41,041 bases of DNA from Asanoa iriomotensis (GTDB lineage: Bacteria; Actinomycetota; Actinomycetes; Mycobacteriales; Micromonosporaceae), in assembly GCF_016862515.1 (NCBI RefSeq), contig NZ_BONC01000069.1, positions 1-41,041 on the forward strand, written 5' to 3'. Below, one piece after another: positions 13,401 to 19,709 of the stretch. The position numbers were made by a program, and so were the translations under genes. The stretch's first letter is position 1, and every line of letters begins with the position of its first letter. Under the pieces are notes generated by a model that did not search any database, was not told where the DNA came from, and saw nothing but the letters and a program-made list of their open reading frames with translations.

Positions 13401-15923
13401 CAACGGCTCGGCCGGCGGCGCCCCGGCCAGCCACCCGCGCAGCAGCTCGTTGACGATCTTTACCGAGGTGCTCATCTGCTGCTGAGCGAGGAAGATCCGG
13501 AAGACCGCCGCCTCGAGCGCGGGCGTGCGCTCGAGCCCGTCGATGCCGTAGTGGGCCAGCACCGTGGTGAGCTTGGCCTGGAAGCTCGACGTGACACCGG
13601 CCCGCTCGACGTCGAGGCTCTGCAGGTAGGCGTGGAAATATTCGCGGGGGCTGTGCACCGGGCTGTCCGGCACGGCGTCCAGCTCGCCGCTGGGTGTGTT
13701 GCGGCTCAGCTCCGACAGGTCGGCGAACACGGTGAACAGGTCGAGCTCGCCCGCATTCGGTTGCCCGCCCAGGTCGGCCCGGGCGGTCAGGTAGCCGGCC
13801 AGCACCCGCCGGTGGTCGCGGACGTCGCCGTCGAAGCCGAGCAGCAGGCCGCGCAGGTCATGCAGGCCGTGTGCGGCGCGCTCGGCAGGCGTGCCTTCGG
13901 GCGCCGGCCCCGGCAGCTCGATCTCGACCGCCGCAGTCTCGGGCGCCGCCGCCTCCTCGCCGCCGAGGGGCTCCAGCCGCATCAGCGGCGCGCCGGTCTC
14001 GACCTGGCTGCCGACCGACACGGGGCATTCGCGGACCCGGGCCCGGAACGGCGCGCGCAGCACCGTCTCCATCTTCATGCTTTCGAGTACGAGGATCGGC
14101 GCACCGGCCTCGACCTCGTCGCCGACCGTCAGCGGCGTGGCGACCACCAGCGCCGGTGCCGGCGACCGGACGACGCCGCCCTCGTCGCGGCTGATCCGGT
14201 GGGTGACCCCGTCGACCTCGACCAGGTGCACCGGCCCGTGGGTGGCCGAGACCAGCCGGAAGCGGTTGCCGTTGACGACGATCTGCCCGTTGTACGCGTC
14301 GAACCGGTCGAGCTCGACGTCGGCGGCCACGTCGCCGATGCCGACCCGGAAGCGCTTGGCGCCGGCCCGCGCGACGGCGACCCGGTAGCCGGCGCCGCGC
14401 AGCTTGAGGTCGAGCGGTCGGCCCGGGTCGTGGTGCACCTGCGGGCGCCCGCCGTGCGCGGTGGCCAGCAGCCGGGAGCGGCTGACCTCCTCCTCGTCCT
14501 CGTACGCCTCGATCGCGGCGGCGGCCAGCGCGACCGCGGAGTGCCGGTGGCTGACCAGCCGGCCCTCGGCGCGTACCCGGTCGATCCAGCCGGTGTCGGC
14601 GCTCGCGTCGATGACCTCGGGCTGGTCGAGCAGGTCGAGCACGAAGCTCTTGTTGGTCGCGCCGCCCTCGATGATCACCGTGGTCTCGGCCATCGCCCGC
14701 CGCAGCCGGCCCAGCGCCTGGTCACGGTCCCGCCCGTACGCGATGATCTTGGCGATCATCGAGTCGAAGTCGGCCGGGATCGTGTCGCCCTCGCTCACGC
14801 CGGTGTCGACCCGGATGCCAGGGCCGGCGGGCAGCACCAGGCGGGCGATCCGCCCGGGCGCGGGCGCGAAGTCGCGGTCGGGGTCCTCGGCGTTGAGCCG
14901 CGCCTCGATGGCGTGCCCGAGCTCGGCCGGCTGCTCGCCTTCGAGGCGGCCGCCCGCGGCCACGTGCAGCTGCAGGCGCACCAGGTCGGTGCCGGTGGTG
15001 ATCTCGGTGATCGGGTGCTCGACCTGCAGCCGGGTGTTGACCTCGAGGAACGCGAACATCTTGTCGCCGGGGTGGTAGAGGAACTCCACGGTGCAGGCGC
15101 CGCGGTAGCCGACCGCCACCGCGAGCCGCTCGGCCGACGACTTGAGCGAGGCGACCTGGTCGGGCGCGAGGACCGGCGAGGCCGACTCCTCGATGATCTT
15201 CTGGTTGCGCCGCTGCACCGAGCAGTCGCGGACGCCCAGCGCCCACGCGTTGCCCTGCCCGTCGGCGATGACCTGCACCTCGACGTGGCGGGCGCCGGTG
15301 ACCAGGCGCTCCAGGAAGACCACGCCGGAGCCGAACGCGCGCTGCGCCTCCGCGCTCGTCCGCTCGTACGCCTCGGTCAGCTCGTCACCCGACGCGACCT
15401 TACGGATGCCGCGGCCGCCGCCGCCCGCGGTGGCCTTGAGCATCAGCGGGTAGCCGATCAGCTCGCCCGCCTTCAGCGCGTCGGCCAGGGTGGCCACCTC
15501 GCCGCGGCTCCACGGCGCGACCGGGACGCCGACCTCCTCGGCGATCAGCTTGGCGCCGATCTTGTCGCCGAGCTTGCGCATCGCCTCGGCGCTCGGGCCG
15601 ACGAAGGTGACGCCGAGCTTCTCGCACAGCTCCGCGAACGCCGGGTCCTCGGCGACGAAGCCCCAGCCCACCCAGGCCGCGTCGGCCCGGGTCTCGACGA
15701 GCGCGCGTTCGAGCGCGAGGTGGTCGAGGTACGGGCGGGCCGACGCCGGGCCGAGCGGGTACGCGATGTCGGCGGCGCGGACGAAGGTCGCGTTGCGGTC
15801 GGCGTCGGTGTAGAGCGCGATCGTCTCGATCCGCTCACCGGTTTCCGCCGACAGCTCCCGGACGGCGTGGATGAGCCGCATCGCGGCTTCACCACGGTTG
15901 ACGATGGCGACACGACTGAACAC
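10473..15923 (-). CDS. Single-chain multidomain acetyl-CoA (acyl-CoA) carboxylase
   Basis: This 1816-residue enzyme combines all carboxylase activities in one chain. A biotin carboxylase covers residues 1 to about 450 (AIVNRGEAAMRLI at the N-terminus, ATP-grasp glycine loop KATAGGGGRGIRK). A biotin carrier domain has the biotinyl Lys617 in VLESMKMET, an ESMKM variant of the usual EAMKM. A long central region of about 600 residues is followed by a carboxyltransferase from about 1250 to the end (ANLSGFDGS, GGAFVVFSK). This architecture resembles eukaryotic ACC more than the usual split AccA/AccD subunits of actinobacteria. The GTG at 15923 has AGGAGG 8 nt upstream, a better match than the in-frame TTG at 15929. 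The product, malonyl-CoA or a substituted malonyl-CoA, is the extender needed by the synthase at 1-6956. A dedicated link is plausible but unproven. Confidence 0.9.
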   Translation of the reverse strand: MFSRVAIVNRGEAAMRLIHAVRELSAETGERIETIALYTDADRNATFVRAADIAYPLGPASARPYLDHLALERALVETRADAAWVGWGFVAEDPAFAELCEKLGVTFVGPSAEAMRKLGDKIGAKLIAEEVGVPVAPWSRGEVATLADALKAGELIGYPLMLKATAGGGGRGIRKVASGDELTEAYERTSAEAQRAFGSGVVFLERLVTGARHVEVQVIADGQGNAWALGVRDCSVQRRNQKIIEESASPVLAPDQVASLKSSAERLAVAVGYRGACTVEFLYHPGDKMFAFLEVNTRLQVEHPITEITTGTDLVRLQLHVAAGGRLEGEQPAELGHAIEARLNAEDPDRDFAPAPGRIARLVLPAGPGIRVDTGVSEGDTIPADFDSMIAKIIAYGRDRDQALGRLRRAMAETTVIIEGGATNKSFVLDLLDQPEVIDASADTGWIDRVRAEGRLVSHRHSAVALAAAAIEAYEDEEEVSRSRLLATAHGGRPQVHHDPGRPLDLKLRGAGYRVAVARAGAKRFRVGIGDVAADVELDRFDAYNGQIVVNGNRFRLVSATHGPVHLVEVDGVTHRISRDEGGVVRSPAPALVVATPLTVGDEVEAGAPILVLESMKMETVLRAPFRARVRECPVSVGSQVETGAPLMRLEPLGGEEAAAPETAAVEIELPGPAPEGTPAERAAHGLHDLRGLLLGFDGDVRDHRRVLAGYLTARADLGGQPNAGELDLFTVFADLSELSRNTPSGELDAVPDSPVHSPREYFHAYLQSLDVERAGVTSSFQAKLTTVLAHYGIDGLERTPALEAAVFRIFLAQQQMSTSVKIVNELLRGWLAGAPPAEPLRERCGLALEHLVEATQVRFPAVSDLARGVVFRWFAQPLLRRNRATVYAAVRADLRHLDDNPSAPDRADRIQAMVASNEPLVRLIGQRVGRPGRDHAPLLEVLTRRYYGNRALSAVAVREAAGCRFVTAEHTDPRGATRVVTTTVDISALPDAIGAVAAFAADAPGRGLVADLYVTWEDQPDADTMAVRLGQILAAHPQPTGVRRITTTVAGTSGAVVHHHFTFRPDGAGFAEDRLIRGLHPQIAGRLQLHRLREFDLTRLPSADEEIYLFKAVARSNPADERLIAMGQVRDLTPLRENDGRLVALPALEDAITAGLDAIRNIQAQRPQNKRYDTNRLMMYVWPSTELTMEELQALVQRILPTTAGAGLEEVQFIARQRNAAGELAEVAVRITLDPGNGASLHVDKPSLEPVLPLDDYRQKVLRAARRGNVYPYEVTSMLGDFVEYDMSDAGVLEPVSRPKGRNKAAIVAGVVTTVTPRHPEGIKRVVLLGDPTKALGALSEPECARVIAALDLASSLGLPLEWFALSAGARISMSSGTENMDWVAAALKRIVTFTQDGGEINIVVAGINVGAQPYWNAEATMLMHTKGILVMTPDSAMVLTGKQALDFSGGVSAEDNFGIGGYDRVMGPNGQAQYWAPNLAAARDVLMAHYDHTYVVPGERGPRRAATTDPADRDVSVFPHEVAGSDFTTVGQIFSSAHNPDRKKAFDIRTVMRALSDQDHAVLERWAGMADAETSVVQDAHIGGWPVCLVGIESRSVPRRGFPPTDGPDAYTAGTLFPRSSKKTARAINAASGNRPLVVLANLSGFDGSPESMRKLQLEYGAEIGRAIVNFEGPIIFCVISRYHGGAFVVFSKRLNPNMTVLALEGSVASVLGGAPAAAVVFSGDVNNRTATDPRVTELQASVSAASGAERAALNARLAEVQSSVRAEKLAEVASEFDRVHSIQRAVEVGSVDEIISAADLRPRIIEAIARGMS

Positions 15924-16054
15924 CGACAAAGCCTCCTACTACGCATGCGCATAAGGCGACGTCCGGTTCCCGACCCGCCTGCACCCGCCCTTACCCTGCC
16001 CGATTACCCTCCGGTACACCAACGCACCACCTCGCGCATGGCGTCGCCCTCTCG

Positions 16055-16071
16055 TTGTGGAGACTCCACAA
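16055..16071. promoter_or_regulatory. 17-nt perfect palindrome in the carboxylase/channel divergent promoter
   Basis: TTGTGGAG, a central A and CTCCACAA form a perfect dyad 40 nt before the channel gene and about 130 nt before the carboxylase start. Its size and symmetry suit a dimeric repressor such as a TetR, GntR or MarR member. No such gene is adjacent. The rest of the 187-nt gap shows no other clear element. Confidence 0.45.
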
Positions 16072-16110
16072 AACACAGATCACCCTCGGTAGCGGACCGA
16101 TACTGATCAG

Positions 16111-16719
16111 GTGAGCGAGACCCGCCGAACGGAGGCGTTCAGCGACGGCGTGCTGGCCATCGCCATCACGCTGCTGGTGCTGGACCTGCGGGTGCCGGTG
16201 CGCGCGACCCTCGAAGGATCACTTGCCGACGCGCTCGGACACGAGTGGCCCGCGTACGCCGCGTACGTGACGAGTTTCCTGGTCGTGGGCATCATCTGGG
16301 TCAACCACCACGCGGTGTTCGAGTTGCTGGCCATGGTCGACCGGATCGCGCTCTTCCTCAACCTGCTGCTGCTCATGCTGGTCGCGGCGATCCCGTTCAC
16401 CACCTCGCTGTTCGCGGAGTACCTGACCGCCGGCGGGGCACGGGCCCGGACCGCGGCGCTGGTCTACTCCGGGGTGATGCTGGGCATGTCGGTGGCGTTC
16501 GCGTCCCTCTACAGCTACATCGGGCGGCACCCGGCCCTGCTCGCGCCGGGCGTCGACGCGGACGCGGTGCGGGGGTCGGTCGTGCGGTTCAGCGTGGTCG
16601 GGCTGGCGCTGTACTTGCTCACGGTGGTGATCGCGGTGTTCAGCGCGCCGGCGACCCTGATCGCGCACCTCGTCATCGCGCTGTACTACTGCTTCCGCCA
16701 GACCAGAGCCACGGGCTAG
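16111..16719 (+). CDS. TMEM175-family (DUF1211) potassium channel-like membrane protein
   Basis: This 202-residue membrane protein begins with the family signature RTEAFSDGVLAIAITLLVLDL; the FSD motif in the first helix lines the pore in TMEM175 channels. About six helices follow (for example YVTSFLVVGIIWVNHHAVF, LFLNLLLLMLVAAIPFTTSL and a C-terminal VVGLALYLLTVVIAVF). Bacterial members act as tetramers of such six-helix subunits and conduct potassium with low selectivity, and the physiological role here is unknown. The GTG at 16111 gives MSETRRTEAFSDG. The gene is divergent from the carboxylase. Its TAG stop overlaps that of the convergent methyltransferase in a shared CTAG. Confidence 0.85.
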   Translation: MSETRRTEAFSDGVLAIAITLLVLDLRVPVRATLEGSLADALGHEWPAYAAYVTSFLVVGIIWVNHHAVFELLAMVDRIALFLNLLLLMLVAAIPFTTSLFAEYLTAGGARARTAALVYSGVMLGMSVAFASLYSYIGRHPALLAPGVDADAVRGSVVRFSVVGLALYLLTVVIAVFSAPATLIAHLVIALYYCFRQTRATG

Positions 16720-17507
16720 CCCACCCGGCAGAGGATCTCGCCGTGGGGCACGAGGAACCAGCCGTCGTCGGCGGCCGCCCACTCGCGCCAGCCGTCGGCG
16801 ATCCGGGCCAGGTCGCCGTGGTCGGCGTAGCCGAGCGCGACCGCCCGCGCACCCAGCGCCGACCCGGCGACCCGATCGGCCCACATCCCACCCCACCAGG
16901 CCCGGTCCGCCGGGGTGGCGAAGCACCAGGTGGACGCGGAGGCCGTGGCGTCCAGGCCGGCCGCCCGCGCCCAGGAGAGCAGCTTGCGGCCGGCGTCGGG
17001 CTCGCCGCCGTTGGCGCGGGCGACGCGGCGGTAGAGGTCCTGCCACTCCGACAATGCGGGCACCTCGGGCCACCAGGCGAAGGCCGCGTAGTCGCCGTCG
17101 CGGGCCGCGACCAGGCCGCCCGGCCGGGCGACCCGGGCCATCTCGCGCAGCGCCGCCACCGGGTCGGCGAGGTGCTGGAGCACCTGGTGGGCGTGCACCA
17201 CGTCGAAGCTGTCGTCGGCGAAGCTCAGCGCGTTGACGTCGTCGACCGCGAACTCGATGGCCAGGCCGCGCTCGGCGGCGACCGCGCGGGCCCCCTCCAG
17301 CACCGCGGGCGCGGTCTCGACGGCGGTCACCGCGCCGACCCGGGCGGCCAGGTCCGCGGTGATCGTGCCGGGGCCGCAGCCCACGTCGAGCAGCCGGGTC
17401 TGCGGGGTCAGCGCGGGCAGCAGGTAGGCGGCGGAGTTCTCGGCGGTGCGCCAGCGGTGGGAGCGCAGGACGGACTCGTGGTGCCCGTGCGTGTAGACGG
17501 CGGCCAT
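16716..17507 (-). CDS. Class I SAM-dependent methyltransferase (UbiE/Methyltransf_11 type)
   Basis: This 263-residue methyltransferase carries motif I as LLDVGCGPGTI (Asp41 to Gly47), an acidic motif II near VTAVETAP, and motif IV around FDVVHAHQVLQHL. The N-terminus YTHGHHESVLRSHRWRTAEN is a recognisable signature of a widespread actinobacterial subgroup whose substrate is not known to me. The C-terminal part is a small, Trp-rich cap probably involved in substrate binding. The ATG at 17507 gives MAAVYTHGHH. The gene lies 19 nt after the LysR gene on the same strand, so it may be cotranscribed, and it overlaps the convergent channel gene by 4 nt. Confidence 0.85.
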   Translation of the reverse strand: MAAVYTHGHHESVLRSHRWRTAENSAAYLLPALTPQTRLLDVGCGPGTITADLAARVGAVTAVETAPAVLEGARAVAAERGLAIEFAVDDVNALSFADDSFDVVHAHQVLQHLADPVAALREMARVARPGGLVAARDGDYAAFAWWPEVPALSEWQDLYRRVARANGGEPDAGRKLLSWARAAGLDATASASTWCFATPADRAWWGGMWADRVAGSALGARAVALGYADHGDLARIADGWREWAAADDGWFLVPHGEILCRVG

Positions 17508-17526
17508 GCGGATGACCGTACGCCGA

Positions 17527-18444
17527 TCATCCTGCCATCCGGGAGGGCACTCCTACTTCCTGGGACAGCGCCTCGACCAGCGCCCGGGTCGGCGCGTCCT
17601 GGGCGCGGCGCCGGGCGATCGCGACGCCGATGTGCCGGGCGGGGCGCGGCGGCGCCAGCGGCACCATCGCGAGGCCGTCGGCGTCGGCGGTCAGCGCGGT
17701 GTGCGGTACGAGGCTGATCCCGACGCCGACCCGGACCAGCGCCTGTGCGAACACGTAGTCGGTGCCCTGGCAGGCGACGTCGACCTCGATCCCGGCCAGC
17801 GCGGCGTAGTGGTCGAGCAGGTCGGTGGGCGACAGGCAGCCCTGCACCCAGCGCTCGCCGCCCAGCTCACCCATCGCGACCTCGTCGCGCCCGGCGAGCC
17901 GGTGCCCGGCCGGCAGCACGATCCACATCGGATCCTCCAGCAGCGGGATCCAGGTCAGCCCGGAACGGTCGTCCGGGCGGACGGGCGGCACCTCCTCGAA
18001 GTGGAAGGCGAGCGCGAGGTCGGCCGCGCCCGAGCGCACCTGTTGCAGGCTGTCGGCCGGGTCGCTCTCCACCACCGTCAGCGACACCTCCGGATGGGCC
18101 GCGCGGAACCGGATCAGCGCGCCGGGCAGCAGGCGCTGGCCGCCGCTCGCGAACGTGGCGACGGTCAGCCGCGGGACGGCCGCGCCCAGCCGGGCGATCT
18201 CCCGCTCCGCGCAGTCGAGCTCGGCGGCGATCGTGTCGGCGGTGTCGACCAGCACCCGGCCGGCGTCGGTGATCTCGACGCCGCGGGTGCTGCGGCACAC
18301 CACGCTCGTGCCCAGCGACCGCTCCAGCGCGCTGATCTGCTGCGAGACGGCGGACGGGGTCAGCCGCAGCGCGACCGCGGCGCGGTTGAAGCTGCCCTGC
18401 CGGGCGACCTCGCGGAAGACCCGGAGACGCTGCACGTCGATCAT
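17527..18444 (-). CDS. LysR-family transcriptional regulator
   Basis: This 305-residue regulator has an N-terminal winged helix-turn-helix (residues 1-60, with the helices in GSFNRAAVALRLTPSAVSQQ and the typical ISALERSLG), a linker helix, and a LysR substrate-binding domain (about 90-290). It is divergently transcribed from an EamA-type exporter across a 70-nt gap, the classic arrangement in which the regulator controls the exporter and itself. The inducer is unknown. Control of the exporter is inferred from orientation only. Confidence 0.92.
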   Translation of the reverse strand: MIDVQRLRVFREVARQGSFNRAAVALRLTPSAVSQQISALERSLGTSVVCRSTRGVEITDAGRVLVDTADTIAAELDCAEREIARLGAAVPRLTVATFASGGQRLLPGALIRFRAAHPEVSLTVVESDPADSLQQVRSGAADLALAFHFEEVPPVRPDDRSGLTWIPLLEDPMWIVLPAGHRLAGRDEVAMGELGGERWVQGCLSPTDLLDHYAALAGIEVDVACQGTDYVFAQALVRVGVGISLVPHTALTADADGLAMVPLAPPRPARHIGVAIARRRAQDAPTRALVEALSQEVGVPSRMAG

Positions 18445-18514
18445 CAGATTTCCTTAATACGAGCAACCCAAATCATCACTACCGCTGCATACGGTACGGC
18501 GCGAAGCTCGTGGT
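18445..18514. promoter_or_regulatory. LysR/EamA divergent promoter and candidate LysR operator
   Basis: The gap is unusually AT-rich for this genome. It contains the inverted pair GATTT (18447-18451) and AAATC (18470-18474) separated by 18 nt, and a second pair TACCG/CGGTA (18480-18484 and 18492-18496). Either could be a LysR-type binding site with a regulatory and an activation half. It also must hold both promoters. Confidence 0.4.
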
Positions 18515-19411
18515 GTGAATCGTCGAGCCTGGATCCTTTTCGCTCTGGTGGCCGTGCTCTGGGGCATCCCGTACCTGCTGATCAAGATCGCCATCGACGA
18601 GCTGTCGCCGATGACGGTCGTCTTCGGCCGGGTGGCGATCGCCGCGCTCGTGCTGGTGCCGATCGCCGCCGCGCAGGGCACGCTGACGTCGTTGCGCCAC
18701 CACCTCGTGCCCGTCGTGACCCTCGGGCTCATCCACATCGTCGGGCCGTTCCTGCTGATCACCTACGGCGAGGTGCACATCAGCTCGTCGCTGACCGGCC
18801 TGTTGATCGCGATCGAGCCGGTGCTGATCGCGCTGCTGATGCTGCGCCGGGAGCCGCTCACGCGCTCCGGCTGGGTCGGGCTCGCGCTGGGCCTGGTCGG
18901 CGTGGCCGTGCTGGTCGGGCTCGACGTGTCCGGCGACCGGCTGGGGCTGCTCGGCGCGGGGATGATCCTGCTGGCCACCCTGCTCTACGCGCTGGCCACC
19001 GTCTACGTGCAGCGGCGGGCGTCCGACGTGCCGCCGACCGCGCTGGTCGCCGGCACCACCACGGTGGCCACGATCGTGCTGGCGCCGTTCGCGGCGTTCG
19101 CGCTGCCGACCGGGCCGGTCAGCGGCGGCTCGTGGGCCGCACTGGTGGCGCTCGGCCTGCTCTGCACGGCGGTCGCCCTGCTCGCGTTCTACCGGCTCAT
19201 CGGCGAGGCGGGTCCCAGCAAAGCGGGCCTGGTCACCTACGCGAACCCGGTGGTCGCGGTGCTGCTCGGCGTGGCGATCCTCGACGAGCCGCTGCGGGTC
19301 AGCACGGTGCTCGGCTTCGCACTGATCGTGGCCGGCTGCTGGTTGTCCACCCGCCGGCCCACGGTCGTCGCGCCGGAGCCGGTGGTCGAGTGCACGATGG
19401 CCGCCCGCTAG
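18515..19411 (+). CDS. EamA/DMT-superfamily transporter
   Basis: This 298-residue membrane protein has two EamA repeats of five helices each. The first starts ILFALVAVLWGIPYLLIKIAI and includes the hallmark SSSLTGLLIAIEPVLIALL stretch. The second repeats this pattern as AGLVTYANPVVAVLLGVAILDEPL, where the E-P-L motif closes the repeat. Members export amino acids, nucleotides or other small metabolites, and the substrate is not predictable here. The GTG at 18515 (MNRRAWILF) fits the first helix well. It is divergent from the LysR gene, which probably regulates it. Confidence 0.88.
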   Translation: MNRRAWILFALVAVLWGIPYLLIKIAIDELSPMTVVFGRVAIAALVLVPIAAAQGTLTSLRHHLVPVVTLGLIHIVGPFLLITYGEVHISSSLTGLLIAIEPVLIALLMLRREPLTRSGWVGLALGLVGVAVLVGLDVSGDRLGLLGAGMILLATLLYALATVYVQRRASDVPPTALVAGTTTVATIVLAPFAAFALPTGPVSGGSWAALVALGLLCTAVALLAFYRLIGEAGPSKAGLVTYANPVVAVLLGVAILDEPLRVSTVLGFALIVAGCWLSTRRPTVVAPEPVVECTMAAR

Positions 19412-19445
19412 CCCGTGCCGGGCGCCGACCGGCACAATCCTCGAT

Positions 19446-19709
19446 GTGACCACTTGGGAGTACGCCCGCCTCGAGTACCGGGCAGCCGGCACCTACGGCG
19501 GCGATCAGTTCATGGACTGGACCGCCACCTTCCATTCCGTCGGCGGGGCGCAGCGCTGGGGCACGGACGAGCGCTTCAGCGACATGCGCCACCTCAACCG
19601 GGCGGGTGAGGCGGGCTGGCAGTGCTACGACCGCAGCGCCACGTACTTCCCGAACGAGCCACACCGCCTCTACGGCGTCACGTACTCGCTGCGCCGTCCG
19701 GTCGCGTAA
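19446..19709 (+). CDS. Small DUF4177-like protein
   Basis: This 87-residue soluble protein starts at GTG 19446 (MTTWEYARLEY). The opening WEY motif and the later LNRAGEAGWQCY resemble DUF4177-type proteins, which carry WEYxxV and LNxxGxxGWE motifs. No function is known for that group. It lies 34 nt after the transporter on the same strand. Its last 32 nt overlap the 3' end of the convergent 850-codon gene. The assignment rests on short motifs only. Confidence 0.6.
   Translation: MTTWEYARLEYRAAGTYGGDQFMDWTATFHSVGGAQRWGTDERFSDMRHLNRAGEAGWQCYDRSATYFPNEPHRLYGVTYSLRRPVA

Noticed and set aside
8472-16106. A plus-strand open frame of more than 2500 codons opposite the kinase and carboxylase genes
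   Set aside because: It is the antisense shadow of genes with clear domains. High GC keeps stops out of the opposite frame. Its translation is Arg/His/Gln-rich low-complexity with no motif.
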